DNA of 64,000 nt from Vandiemenella viatica (GCA_031002005.1 JARYHS010013630.1:236971539-237035538), one strand, 5' to 3'; shown: positions 11,626 through 24,155, counted from the stretch's first letter. Made by a program: numbers and translations. The notes: generated by a model not told the origin, from the letters alone.

Positions 11626-11838
11626 CTGTGGGTCAGTTGCCCCTTACTTCATTAATCACATATGTTTTGAAACGAAACAAACATACACGATAATAATGCA
11701 AGTATATCTAGCTGTCGGGAAAAATATACTTCTTGAAATTTTCATTAAAAGGTACGGCTATAAAGAACTTCAATTCTTAATTCCTTTCAATTAATCAGTT
11801 TTCACTTTTTCCTAGTAGTGAGTAAGAAACAGGATTAC

Positions 11839-11874
11839 CACAGCCAACATTCATAGCGATGAATGTTGGCTGTG
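11839..11874. repeat. Perfect 16-bp hairpin
   Basis: cacagccaacattcat and its exact reverse complement are separated by a 4-nt loop (agcg). It is too short and loop-tight for an animal pre-miRNA, and no neighbouring coding gene gives it a role. Confidence 0.9.
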
Positions 11875-12039
11875 TTTACATTTTTCTCTGGTTCTTGTAA
11901 TAGTTTGGGCACAAGTGGTTTAATTTCATTTAATTGGGAACGCGAATATACGCCAATCGAATTTCCATACACATCTATCTTATAATTTCTTGTTTTTATT
12001 TTCGGTTCTTTTAGTGCTACTTCTCCACCCTACTACGTT

Positions 12040-14530
12040 TGCACTTTAAGAGTTTTAATTATTTTTTGGTAAATTGTTCATCACTTCCCTTGGTAATTTA
12101 ATCTAATTCCTGCCTGTCTTATCTACAGAAGGAAACTTCCTCACTGTTTCATTCCTGAAATCAAATGTCAACTTGTGATCATGTCAATTTTATTCTTTCA
12201 TGTACCAATACAAAATATTCTACAAATATTCATCTAAATCTAATCACAAACATACGTCACTTAGGTACTCACAGCAATCCCTTTAACCTCTTCCTGACTT
12301 CTAGTTACTGCGAGATCAGCTCTTTTACCTAGTCAGTTACTGATTGTGTTCAGCAGTAGGCATAGTTACGCAATAAAATCTAGCAGCCCTCCTTTGCACG
12401 CCTTCCAATTCGTGTATTTGATTCCCATAGTGTTGGTCACATACTCCACTGTCATATGCAAGCAGTGATGTGACCATGATTTTGTAACCCACCTCCTTCA
12501 CTTCTCTGGGACGTCCTCTCATCACCCTCACCAATTAATGAATTTCAACTGTGTTTACTATCATATGCTATGCTAACATATTAGTACCTAAAGTAACCAA
12601 CAATAAATGATTTTTCAACACTATAATAATAAAAAAACAAGTACATCTAACAAGCTGACTCATATAGGCGTTTATCTTCATCCCATATTGATATACTACT
12701 GTAGATATCCTGTCTAATCCATTCTACAGTTGGTAACAGTTTTCTCCAGTTTTGATCGTATTATATACATTTACATCATCTAGAAGAAAACTGGCTTCTG
12801 ACTGTAAACCATTAATGCAATTATTCATTTGAATAATAGATAGCAATAGTCCCAGCACACTACTCTGTGGACGCCCATTTTCACATCCACCTCTTTCGAA
12901 ACTATATCTCATACTTAAACCGTTCGTTTTCTACCTTTAGAAAACTCCTGTTTCCACCAAATAATTTTCCCTTTTATTCTAATGGTTTTTTACCTAATTT
13001 ACCGCCATTTTGTATAGCCCAGTATCTCAGATTCGCTTGAATTTTCTCTCCTAAAGCCATGTTACCGACTTGCAAACCATTTTTTCCTAACAGAAATTTC
13101 TAATGTAAGTGCATATTCCACAAATTTGCCTACAACTGGTGTTAAGCTGTTCGGCCTGTAATTTTGACCCCCTCCTTTATATACCGGCACTACAATAGCA
13201 CGTATCTAGGCTTCTGGTAAACAACAAGATTCTTGACTGAAGTTAAATAATATTAAAAGGAGAGGTACAGTACCGCATCCCCCTGTCTTTATACATCTGT
13301 AGTAATATTATTCACACAAGTCTCTTTATGTTATCTGATTTACACTCTGGCCGGTAGTCCCTTATTCTCTCATTTAACCAGTTACTTAATATCTCTGCCT
13401 TTTTTTTTAATCTACAATTATCTAAATAGCTTCCCTTCCCATAAGTTTTCCTACGTAACCATAGAAATTTCTAAATGCATGATTATGTGGTTCTTCTCCA
13501 GCCATAACATTCTTAATAAACCTGTGTTTAGCTTCTTGCTTGTTGCTATTAATTTCTCGATAGATGTTCCTAGTGGTCCCCAGAGCCTTGTTTTCTTTTA
13601 AATCTGTTTTTTTTTTTTCTCCTCTCTTCTTCTCAACCACTATAACTTCTTCACTTTCCTATAACAGTATGTAGGTTCCGTACTTTCCTTTATTTTAGGT
13701 TTTTGAATCTATATTTCATCCTAAGTTCTTCTTATCTGCTTATACTGTTCCATATCATCTTAAATACTTTTCTTTTTATAACTGTACAAATAACGGAATA
13801 TCTATCAGAACTGCTTCCTGATCACTAATTACACTAATTACTTGAGACTCCACAAGGACATCATCAGTCATCCTACATGTTTGGTTCCCTCATGCTCTGC
13901 TCTGAAGCTTGCATCCCTTTCCCAGGAATTTAGAAATCTGTATTCCTTTATTTTATTAATCATATTCCTCCAGGTGACCCCTGATAAATTTAAATCTACA
14001 CCTATAATGAATGACCATTCTACGCTCAACTCTGAGCTCTGAATATTTTTTTTCTTTTTATCACGGAAGGAATCTACGTTATGTAACTCACAACTGTTAT
14101 TTACGGAAACTAGTAAACTGTAATAGTCTTTATTTATCGATTACTTCTACATCTCTGCGGTAGGGGCCGTCTGGTAATTCTTCCTTTATCCAAGACTCTA
14201 TCCGTATAACTGCTTGTGGTTTGTGTATCTCTCTTATGTTTTAGAGGTGTATTATTTTGTTCATTATAATCCTACAGTTCACTAGTACAGACTTATAACT
14301 TGCTTTGTTATATTTTCAGCATTTCTCTTTACCTTCCCCGTCACCACCATTCTTATATTGCTTCATGAGCTTGAGCTATTTCGTTAGTATTAATGATTTT
14401 TCACATAGCACATCTGCATTCAGTATCCTCTCGTCCGGCGATTCTTACTCCCTCACCAACAGCCTGCAACCTAAGAAAAGAAAGGCACGATACTGTCACC
14501 ATCAAGCTGGATGTACGTCCCCTTAAAGGT
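12040..14530 (-). mobile_element. Near full-length but decayed LINE with endonuclease and reverse transcriptase, antisense
   Basis: Minus-strand translation gives an ordered series of non-LTR retrotransposon motifs. The endonuclease half has NCRIIMNKIIHL near 14280, IESWIKEELPDG near 14165 and the GDxN-like core IGVDLNLSGVTW near 13985, then KEYRFLNSWER near 13935. A linker IKNVMAGEEPHNHAFRNFYG follows near 13490. Reverse-transcriptase blocks are PVYKGGGQNYRPNSLTPVVG (13120-13190), SR-HGF near 13060, RPQSSVLGLLLS near 12860 and LLDDVNVYN near 12780, where the usual FADD reads LLDD. A C-terminal IHELEGVQRRAARF lies near 12400 and KLPREVMNNLP near 12080. Many stops and frameshifts, plus the altered catalytic motif, make it inactive. 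The C-terminal block matches the LINE at 31.6-32.3 kb, so the two belong to one family (jockey/CR1-type group). Confidence 0.9.
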
Positions 14531-17500
14531 TCAGTACCTGTTTTTATTTATGTGTAGTCCATATCTAGTGATGCAGCAGCTACCGTTGGTGTCTTCAAGC
14601 ACTGCCTGTAGCCTTTCCCAAGCAATACCTCCATCTCCACAGATACCTTTCTAAAGCCGTATTTCAACCCACGGCAGATTATGGTTACTCAGGAAATGAA
14701 TAAGTTTCAATCAGGTATGCCGTACCTTCTTCACCACCTCTTCCTCAGGTCACTCCCAACAGCACCCTCCTCCCCCCTCCTTCTCCTTAACTTATTGAAA
14801 CCTTTACTAAGTGATCCTCTTTTAGGTTTAACTAAGTGATGTATCTGAGTGCTGTTTCCGAAACTAATATTAAAAACAATAACAATAAAGAAACATTTCT
14901 AATTGTTTATAACTCTACGTTTTAACAACCATTTATTACACTCCGTTGTCTATGGCAACGTAATATTTGGATTCTAAAAGAAGACTCAGAGATTTCTTCA
15001 TACCTATATCACTAATATGTTGAAACAGAAACAAATGTCATTTGCTACGGTTACCTCTTCTAAGCGCTGGATAAAAACATAAAAAGTATGCTTATAATCA
15101 TAAAAAAAAATTAGCTCCAATACTTGCTATTTTCTTGTTTACTTTCATCATCATGATTTATACTGATGCTCATAAAATTTGTGCACGCATTCGAAATAAC
15201 ACGTTACTAAAGAATCTCTCTGAATTTTCTCGGCAGTATATATGTATTGTGTCTTGACAGAATACTACAACATTTTTGGTAGTTTCCTACACTCTTCTTT
15301 GACAAAATTCATCGTGCTTGGTTGTAGCAGTTTTAATAGTAGACATCGTACTTCCAAGCAGGATATGTTAGCTCTCCGTCCAGATCTGACGATCGCTTCA
15401 AGTTAACCGCGATCCCTCGACCGCTATCACGTTCTCGCACATATCAGATGACCAGTGAGCCATGAAATTTCGTGTAAGAGACAGCTGGAAATTGGATTTT
15501 GGACGCGTATGAAGATGTTACGGGACCCATACAGATACAGCGGGAACATAAAGTGCCTTGTTGGATGCTCCTGGGACTGCTTTTATCTCGGTTCGTAACG
15601 CGGAGCGCGTATTTTGTCAGCGGGGGCAAACGAGACATAAAGATAGGGGAAGTGTTCAATAAAACGACAGCTATTACCGTAGACTACCTAGCAGTCACCC
15701 AGTCGCTTGGGAAGTCTTAAGGCAGCCAAGCATTGAGTAACCACTGCGGAGATGAATCTCGGTGAGGAAACAGGAATTAATGTATTAAGAACCAAATGCA
15801 TGGTAAGTTGGCTTCGGATAGTTTTGACATTAAAAAAATCGACCGTTATATATAATTTAGTTCTGAAGAAATAGCAAATTGGAGATTTAAATGATCTGAT
15901 GAGTTCCTTTCCGACAAATTACTATTCATGAGGGGGAAAATAGCAGATTGTTCTGCCACTAAACCATTCGTTTCCACGCCGGAAGAGATCAAATCCTTTA
16001 ACTTACAGCTTGTGTCTTATTCTGTAAATTGCTGTTGTTTCATATTTCAACCCTTAAAATAAAATTTATGGCCTAAGCCACGGTAGCGTAGACGTTTCCC
16101 GTGCTAAACGTCACATATTGGTATGGCCTAGGTCACATATGGTTTTAACCTATTGTTATACTCGATCTGCGTGTTCCCACAGTTTACTTAAAGCTTAGAG
16201 TAAAATAGTGATAGTGTGGATTTAAAAACTATATGACTTAGTTTCCGAAATTCCATGACATAATGCAATGATGTACTCGGAAAAATAAGATTGAGTGTTG
16301 CCTCTCTAAACAAGAAAGTTGTTAGTACGCTATCACTGTGTAACAGTTCGAACATTTGATGAATAAAAGTTTAATGTAAGTTGTCAGTGTCTTCATAGAT
16401 ATAATGAAATTGATAATAAATTTAAGAAAAATATTATTACGTCACTTACAACTGACTTGTTTCTTTCAGTAGAAATCACGGTCTTAGATATTCCAAAATA
16501 GTAAAAACACTACTTACGAACTTGCCTTGAAACAGTGTGGGAAAATTAATTAAATGCTAAAAAAATATACTTTTCATCCTGTAGAGGCGTAATTTACCTG
16601 GCAACTGCGTATAACTGCCTTTATAATTCGCATATGTATTATCAAAAACAGTTTTCCTGCGTAAAATTTGAAAATATTGCCTGCTCCTAGACTAGTCGAA
16701 AATAATGTAGGACCACCAGAAACAAAAACCTTGTCGAGTAATTAAGCATGTTGAGAACGTCCTATCTGAATTTGTTAATCAGTAATCTAAAAGTAAAGTG
16801 AATTGCGTACAGTTACAAAGATTGGAACATTAATAATGGCAACATCGCCGTAAAGAGGCAACGCAACGGAATGAATTAATAACGTTTATACCACATACCT
16901 CCCATATCACCTGCATGCGCAGTGAAGAGATGAACAGAGCCTGCTGTTAGCTGAAAATCTAATGTAGTTTAGCACGATGCTTTTGAAACAGGAATAGCAC
17001 TACTGCTTTAAGACACAATAATGCAATCTAGGTCTTCACATATATTATGGACAGTCATCATTGTTTTATAGAACATTGGAAAGGTGGGTAACATTTAAGT
17101 CATCGGCAGTGTTGTTTATTTTCTTTTTAATTTTTAAACATAACGATTCCTAATATTCGGAGATATTCCTTAGACGTAACTAAAATAATTACAGCAGAAA
17201 ATCTACCTTGAGTAAATTTCCCTAGGCCCCGAAGAATGCCACTTGAAACTGAAGGACGTTTTACCAATCATCATCACTTCTTGCTACATGGAATCTCCTT
17301 TTTCGATATTCGAAGACCCGAATCATAGTGTGTGATATCGTCAGTAAATCAGTAGCGGTTAGAATTTTAGTGACGCCTTGAACCTCGCAATAAATTCACT
17401 TTTCCTACTCCCGGAATGCCCAACACGGCGCTTCATGTTAGCAGTTTTTCGGCGAACATAAATAACTCTCTGTTGGCCTGCAAACGAAATACGAATATGT

Positions 17501-17655
17501 GAGAAACACAAATACTTTTCACTTCGATCTGGAGAACTATTGTCATGTTGCGCATTATATTAGGAAGTTTGCTTTCATTTCATGCGCTAGCTTTTGGGTA
17601 CATTATGCTGAATGTAAATCCTCCCTTCGAAAAATAATGAATAAATATTTCTTTA
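14531..17655. other. No gene recognised
   Basis: 14531-14800 could be the 5' region of the antisense LINE but has no motif I can name. 15360-15720 is somewhat GC-richer, with two short opposing frames that show no domain. The rest is AT-rich, with no recognised repeat. Confidence 0.4.
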
Positions 17656-17659
17656 TCGG

Positions 17660-17911
17660 ATTTTTTTTTTTTTTTTTTTGCTATGGATTCACGCCTACTC
17701 GGTGTTGAGTTCATTAAAGGCGGCAAAGGAAAAGGGGCAAAAAACGGGAAGGAATTCAGCCATTGCCTTTCGAAGGAATCATCCCGGCATTCACCCACAG
17801 TGACTTCGGTAAAGCTATCATAACAGAAAGCTGGATAGCCGGGAGGAGATTCGAAACCTTTTCCATCAGCATGCGAGGCCAGAGTGTTACCACTCACCCA
17901 CCGCGCTAGGC
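17660..17911 (-). mobile_element. SINE family A, antisense, with poly-T (inverted tail)
   Basis: A run of about 18 T (17661-17679) is the inverted poly-A tail. It is followed by the family's ggcggcaaagg, gggaaggaattcagcc and gcatcccggcattc-like blocks, an inverted tRNA-like head with a diverged B box (agattcgaaacc), and ccaccgcgctagg at the 5' end. The frames across it are incidental. Confidence 0.9.
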
Positions 17912-18838
17912 TTTAGTATATCTGCCTTTCGGCACGAGCTTACAGGACATTTTCGATTTCTTCTATCCATTTTAATTGCAATATATAATTTTTTTGCCCG
18001 TTTATACAAATCTTCTTCTTCCTCTTGGTATTTTTCCATTTATTTTTCCTTGTCATGATTCTCTTCTGTAGTCAATTTCAAGGTAGTATGTGATACAACC
18101 AATTATTTCCTGCTCCTTTACATTCTCATAAAGTTCCACCCTTCTCCTAGATTTCTTAAAACTTTCTTTTATTTGTTTCGTTTTCTCTTTTTCTCGACAG
18201 GCAAGTATCAAAATTTTCAAAGCTATTTTAGTCTCTCCTTTTGACTTTCCACGTCTCTGATCAATACAAGACATTCGACACACACACACACAAGTTTTAG
18301 CGGCACTGAGTATTAATATAATCCTATCTAATAACAAATCTAATGATCACGATGATTCCTCACCATATTTCTACGATCCAAAACCTGTGTCGCCATCTTT
18401 TAGTGAAACTTCGACTCCAAGTCACTGAACATCCCAAATTCCTCAACTATTTGATCTTTTCGCGTTACTTGCCCTCCACAAACGTTCTGAAAATGCGTTC
18501 TTCCTTATCAGCTCCCATTTCTTTCGTCAGGTCAAAGTAACTTTCATTCAAAACTTTCCCTACTCTTACAACATCCGTGATCATCTTCTTCTTCACCACA
18601 TTTCCCTAAATTAGGGATAGGCTGCCTACTTTGAGTTTTTACTCATCAGTAATATGGTCAGATTTGGAGCTTTAGAATTACGGCCACACGCCCTTCTTGA
18701 TGCCAAGCAATTTATTTCTATTGACAGGTCGTACTATGTACTAATGGAGGAATTCCAGTGTTGCCGCCTGTCTGCGAAATGTTGAACTATGTTCTGTGTG
18801 TGATAAGTGTATTTTTTGTTTGTTAAATGTATAGCTAA
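17912..18838. other. AT-rich spacer with a short (CA)n run
   Basis: A CA microsatellite occupies 18279-18292. Otherwise only chance frames; no domain or known repeat recognised. Confidence 0.45.
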
Positions 18839-18841
18839 TGA

Positions 18842-19110
18842 GGTGAGCAGTCTGTGGGCTAAGTGCTTAGGGCATCTGACTGGAGATGGAATGTTTGCTG
18901 TTCGAATACATGTCTTGGTGATGATTTCCAAAGGCCCTGAACTGACCTTCCCCTTTGGCACAGCTTCCTGTGTAACGTAGGCCAGAACACTTCCGTAATT
19001 TGGATTCTACGTTAAATTGTAGTTCCTCTATACCCGGTAGGAATACAGTGTTGGGTTAAGGCGACTACTATAGAGGTGGAATGCTTAGCCAATAAAACCT
19101 TGAAACTAGG
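18842..19110 (+). mobile_element. tRNA-derived SINE, family B
   Basis: The head contains a tRNA-like gggctaagtgcttagggc segment and a diverged B box (tgttcgaatac near 18898). Family-B landmarks follow: a ccaaaggcc segment, ggcacagcttcc, a gatttggattctacgttaaattgtag-like segment (19000-19024) and a terminal ccaataaaacc. Other copies are at 32598-32848 (inverted), 45540-45780 and 48748-48945 (inverted). Confidence 0.8.
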
Positions 19111-19119
19111 TAATTACTA

Positions 19120-19335
19120 CCATACGAGCTCCTCTGCCCACCCTCCAGTTTATGAGGCGTAGATTCGGGCCCGACCCGGCATTCCTCTTGGTGGCTACGG
19201 AAAAACGCCTAAAAACTGTATTCAGAAGGCCGTTACGCGGAGACCTGGACACGGGCCTGACGTCGTAGTACCTCCCCGATCCAGTGTACGGCGCCTCAGC
19301 GCACTTAGGCACAATGTTGTCAATACCAATCAACA
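19120..19335 (-). mobile_element. LINE 3'-end repeat, family D, antisense
   Basis: Inverted, this reads cagtttttaggcgtttttcc (19190-19220), aatgccgggtcggg and ctacgcctcat. The same series is at 20395-20470 in the direct orientation (cggtttttaggcggttttcc, gaatgctg, tctccgcctcat). The pattern is one I associate with 3' ends of insect LINEs, but no protein motif is present, so the class is uncertain. Confidence 0.6.
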
Positions 19336-19379
19336 TATCATGCAGTTTTCTTACAGCTAATAGCATCAGAGCATTACCA

Positions 19380-19935
19380 CTGGCACATCAGTTCAGCAAC
19401 AGCTAGCGCATTGTGGAGAACATGATGCAGTCGTCTTGACAGCGCTGGTAGTTGTTTGAGATTGTGAGTCACTACAGCAGCAGAGATGACAGCAGGTAGT
19501 TTACCTGGACGCCGACACAGAGCTGCGCTTCCAGCGAGGACACCGAGCCATTACGTCCGCCCTAAATAATAAATGTGCGCGTAATGGCAGCTAAACGAAC
19601 GTCCGCCGCCGCCGCGTCCGCAGTGTACGCACGCTAAAAAGCGCGCCGCACGGAGTGGCGGCGCGTATTGGCTGCGCGCACACGGTGTGTGTAATTAGCG
19701 CTGCGCCCATTGTGCGCGCCCCGCCCCGCCCGATCTGGTGTGCCCGTGCCTTGCTTTAATTCGCCCTTTGTCATTTCGGCCGGCGCTGTTTGCTGGCGGC
19801 CGCGGCACATTATCGTGCCGCAGAGCGCCCTTTCGCTACGTGTTTGTCGCCTGCTTTGGCACAAAGTACGTAGCATGCGCCGCTGTTGCCGACGGCCGCT
19901 TTCCTACCTTATTTTTCTGTCTCTACATACCTGTT
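19380..19935. promoter_or_regulatory. CpG-dense islet
   Basis: This is the most CpG-dense part of the window: I count about 25 CpG dinucleotides in 19601-19740, with blocks such as gccgccgccgcgtccg and gcgcgccccgccccgcc (a GC-box-like motif). It also has a homeodomain-type gtaattagcg at 19691. Overlapping frames on both strands are open only because of the composition and show no domain. It could be an unmethylated promoter or enhancer, or a non-coding first exon; no TATA box, start site or splice signal can be assigned. Confidence 0.45.
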
Positions 19936-20334
19936 AGCCGGTGTTTGCAGTCTTGTACTGTTCTCTAAAGGCTGAAAATTGTCCTTCAACACAATCGTAA
20001 ATTTTTCAGTGGAACCTTGATAAATGTGCCACACCTTTGATAAACATTCTAGTGTACTGCCCTTATGCAACAGTTCCAGCATTAATCAACAAAAATAACT
20101 TTAATTCAAGTTTACAACGTTTCAATAAATGAGACAGATAATTGTTTACCTTCTTGCTTTCCATTCCACAAAACGATAATAAAAAGCACTTTTGTGTTAT
20201 AAAGCTTAATCATCAACCAAACAAAAGCGTTTAAAGTTTTAGAGGAAGATTTTTAACAAACCAGACGACATTTTCTTTATAGTGACTTGCTAAATAATAA
20301 TAATAATAAAAAAGCTTTCAGTATCCACCAATGT

Positions 20335-20480
20335 GGCACTGAAAGGTACCATGGGACCAGGTACAAGACTAGTCCACCGCGTACCGGCTGTTCTGATTAC
20401 GGTTTTTAGGCGGTTTTCCGCAGTCGACTAGGTGAATGCTGTCACAGTTCCGAATCTCCGCCTCATCTGTATTTCACAAA
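20335..20480 (+). mobile_element. LINE 3'-end repeat, family D
   Basis: Direct-orientation partner of the copy at 19120-19335, sharing the cggtttttaggcggttttcc block and the tctccgcctcat block. The sequence to about 20700 may also belong to it, but I cannot align that part. Confidence 0.55.
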
Positions 20481-20869
20481 CAAAAAAAATACACTTATTA
20501 CACAAAGTTAAACGTTTCGTAGGCAGATTGCAACTCAAGGCTTTCCTCCAATAGATTACTTACGTCGGGCCTAACTAGCCCGATTAGACATCGGGCAGGA
20601 ACTCAGTTCCTTACCCCCACCCCTTCTCCTCTCCAATGATTCACACTGGCAATCTGAGGTGGCCAGAGTCCGCGTGGTACTTATTCGCCGAAATGGAAAA
20701 AGAAAGCTTTCAGTTTGCTGCTGCGTACTAGTGCAACAGAAATCCCTCCATCTCTTCTCCTATCGTCGGCCAATACTCGATTCATAGTTTATTTTTCTCA
20801 CTTGCATACAGTTATATATGTGAGAGGCGGATCCTGACATAAAATAATCGTCCGCACACGTTGTACCTA

Positions 20870-21840
20870 ATTGTCTGTGGCGGACGTGGTAGGCTTTGTC
20901 TGTTACTTCGCAGCTCCTATTCAAAAAGTGCTTCAGCTGAGCAGGTGGTTTTGCGCCAGCGAGCGCGGTCTTCTGCGAGGCAGTCCCAGGTGTTAGGGTC
21001 TATGTTCATGTTCTTCAAGATCTTTTTAAGCTGGTCTTTAAAACGCTTCAGAGGGACACCACGAGGTCTTTTTCCTGTGCTGAGCTCACCATATGAAATT
21101 GGCGAGGAAGTCTGCTGTTACTCATTCGCTGAACATTTCCAGTCAAGAGTTCGTGACTGATGATGTGAACTTCAATGCAGTACATTTGTGTCCTTTCTAA
21201 AACTGAAACGTTGGGGATATAATCATGCCAATTGATATTAATTATGTTTCTGCTGATTTCGTAGCGGTAAAGCGTCCATGTCTCATATCCGTTAAGTAAA
21301 GTGGAGTGAACGACAGATCGGCACACCAGCAGCTTGGTGCTTAGCTAAAGATCATTGTTCAGAAACACTCGGCAACTGTGTGTGCTGCGTGAATTATGTT
21401 TTCTATATCCTTCTCTGGGGTACATAGTGTTTAGAGAATGCTCCAAAGGTAGCACAAGTTGTCTACTTGCTCGAGGGATGCGCCAGAGATAACATCAGTC
21501 TTGGTGCAGGTGGCGACAACACTTCAGTTTTTCGAGTGTTGACGGTCAGGCCAAATCGATCATATGCATTTTCGAAGCGGTTAGCGGATTTTTTAATCTG
21601 CTGTGCTGAAGGGGCGTTGTCATCTGCGTACAGCTATTCTGTTATCCGTGTGAGGGCAGTTAATCTTGATAAGCGGAGTCTGCATTAAATAGTCCTCCAT
21701 CAAACCGATATCTGATATCCATGCCTATATTGGGAGTAGATGATGTTTCATTTCGTATAACATAGCTGCCAAATACAGGGCAAAAAGTGTAGGTGCAAGT
21801 ACGCATCCCTTTTTTAAACTATTTGTTATAGGGAATTTTT
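20870..21840 (-). mobile_element. RTE-like LINE, C-terminal half of reverse transcriptase, antisense, decayed
   Basis: The minus strand encodes, with frameshifts, the catalytic LYADDNAPSAQQ block (near 21610-21640) and VNTRKTEVLSPPAP (near 21510-21545). DNLCYLWSI lies near 21450, with an EKDIENIIHAAHTVAECF segment (21370-21410) beyond it. A C-terminal KRFKDQLKKILKNMNIDP...WDCLAEDRARW block sits at 20950-21050. This order and the terminal block are typical of an abundant animal non-LTR family close to RTE. The N-terminal endonuclease is absent and stops interrupt the frame, so the copy is dead. Confidence 0.85.
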
Positions 21841-22885
21841 CTCCTACAGTTATTTTGGAAAGCAACATAAAGCCAAGAATGAAACTCCAGTCATCCGTAC
21901 GGTACGAATGTCAAGAGCGACTGTCCCGTTATGTGTAGAAAAAAGTTATCAGAAATATTACGAGAAAATGAATACATCCAAATTATTATTCTTTCAAAAA
22001 GAAACCAATGCGTTGTTGTCTTTTGTATATCTGACTAGCCTAGAAAACGGAAGGGGGAAAAAAACAACGATTGCAGATGATCATCTTTTTCAGCACTGTA
22101 TATATACCGTACGTATGTACACAAGCTGTAATGGAAATGTTTCCGTAATTTCTTGATAGCGTACTGTTGTAACATTAACTGAAACGTGAGAATATTTTAA
22201 TCAAACAAATAAAGATAAGCTTAACACTGAAAGGCACGGTTATCAGACACTGATAAAAACAAAACGAAAAATAGAATTAAATCATTCATAACCGTTAAAT
22301 CACAGTGTGTTTTAATCCAGTCTAAGAGAATTTTATTAAAAATAAACCGCAGTTAAAGTAAAAGCAAGTATGATATTTTCAGATATTATTCATCTTTTAG
22401 TCTCCAAACTCATTACATAATTTTCTGAGTAATTGGTACAAGATTAAAACTGGTTATAGTTAGAAATAGTCGTAAGCCATTACGGAATACCTGCAGCAAA
22501 TCATGCATGGAATTTTTGTATATTTTTTTTTCTGTGAAACTTTAAAAATAATTCTTACTAGTAGTGACAAATACTCTTTAAATCATAATAGGTGACTTAG
22601 GTTATTTCTTGTAACCAGTATTTTGAGTATCTTTTTTTTTAACGTCATATTTTGATTATTGCAGTTGAAAAAAAATCGAATTAATCTGATCAATATTTTC
22701 TTTTTAGTTATATCATCTTAGCGTCTGTTTCAGCGTATGTATGTTAATCCCAACATGATTACAATTAATTTTATGGTTCATAAGGAGCTATGGTATTCGG
22801 GAGAAAAAGAAAATTAGATATTCTCAGCTGCAGGCCGTTTTGTGCCGTTTCTCTCAATTATTTAAGCGTCGTTTCATTTGCTTTA
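21841..22885. other. AT-rich DNA, nothing recognised
   Basis: An 82-residue frame at 21908-22156 shows no domain. No repeat matches elsewhere in the window were found by eye. Confidence 0.4.
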
Positions 22886-24155
22886 TCTTACATATATATA
22901 TATCGGATCACGGAAACGGCTATGACGATTTGGGTGAAATTTGATATTTAGATAACGTTTTGACTTTTAAGATTACCTAAAGAGTTGTTTTCCTTATAAA
23001 AAAGCGAGTTTACAAAATACGAACAATTTTTTCACTCGGTATCTCGAAAACGGCACTATCGCCATCTCGTAGACAATTCAGGTACCAGAAAGCCTACAAA
23101 TAGCTTCTCTTCGATTCCAAAGAATATTTAAACGAACAGTTCTTGTATACTGGCTGACCCGTGGAAATATTGGCACTGCAAGTTTAACTGTAAAACATTT
23201 AAAAAGGAAGATCATTAAATACTACCACGCGAGGTATGAGCATAGTTTTATCGGAGTGAATAAATTTGGCACTGATGATGTTCTATCATTACTGTGACGT
23301 CACAATATGATGATGAATTCTTATAGAACTCGACGAAACATATCGAAAATAAACAATTAATGTTCTTGATATAGCATGTCAGAAACCAGTTATATTTAGA
23401 GTTCCTTGTGCTTTTGGCGACATTTCTTCTGGTCCAAGCAGTATTTCAACCTAACCACAACCATTAGAAACAAAATAAAACATTGAAAGTACAATTCAAC
23501 CGTATAGACATAGTGGTTTTGGTTTTTTTTTCTGGTCCAGGCCGGATCTAATCCTAACCTCTTCACATGAGATATCAGAAAAATCTACGAGTTTCATACA
23601 AATTCATCATCAAACTTGGCAATGGCGAAATTTATCTTCTGGTCCAGGTCGCATTTCAACCAACCACGTCAATTTTGAGACACGATATCTAGAGAACTTT
23701 CAATTTTTCTCGTCGACTTACGTAAGAATCCATCTTCAAGGGTTATCGTAGAATCCCCAGAATTACCACAAATCTCGCACCATTAATTAATCCTTGACTA
23801 GCATTAAGATTTCTATTATCATTTTTCTTTGAAAGCTAATGGATCTAGCGAATTGGATGAAATTTCATATGTAGGTAACCTTTTGCTTTCAAGTTTTAAA
23901 CACGATTTTTTTTTAAAGTAAAAAGTAGCAATTTTTGTATTCGGTTTCTCAAAAACGGCTCTAACCTCATTATGTAGAAATTTCAGGTACCAGTAAGCCT
24001 ACTGATGTTAGTTAAGCTTCTCTATGGTTAACTGTGCACCTCAAAACGCCTGGGAAGCCTTCAAGCCTTTTACTTTAGTCAAATTTTACTCGAAGTCTTG
24101 GATATTGAACAGAAATCAAAAGATGCCGAGCGAAGATCGTTCACCCAGCTACTAG
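22886..24155 (+). mobile_element. Helitron-like element with internal tandem repeats
   Basis: The left end A|TCTTACATATATATAT begins at 22886. The right end has a hairpin GAGCGA-AGA-TCGTTC (24128-24142, one G.T pair) followed by acccagctaCTAG|T, ending at 24155. This matches Helitron termini: 5' TC, a subterminal hairpin, 3' CTRR, and insertion between A and T. A segment near the left end (about 22915-23120: ctcgaaaacggc, attcaggtaccag, agcttctc) is repeated directly near the right end (23838-24030). Between them three units of roughly 103-107 bp each start ttctggtcca (23427, 23530, 23637). No protein is encoded, so it would be non-autonomous. Confidence 0.6.
23427..23742 (+). repeat. Three-unit ~105-bp tandem repeat inside the Helitron-like element
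   Basis: ttctggtcca starts at 23427, 23530 and 23637, each followed by a similar (c)agg-cgcatttcaacc or related stretch. Units are diverged; the first and third are most alike. Similar minisatellite cores are known in some non-autonomous Helitrons (family knowledge). Confidence 0.75.

Noticed and set aside
11839..11874. Perfect hairpin as a possible microRNA precursor
   Set aside because: The stem is only 16 bp with a 4-nt loop, too short for an animal pre-miRNA, and the flanking bases do not extend the pairing.
19634..19968. Overlapping arginine- or cysteine-rich frames as a possible protein gene
   Set aside because: Frames are open on both strands because the region is GC-rich; no domain, start context or splice sites identified.
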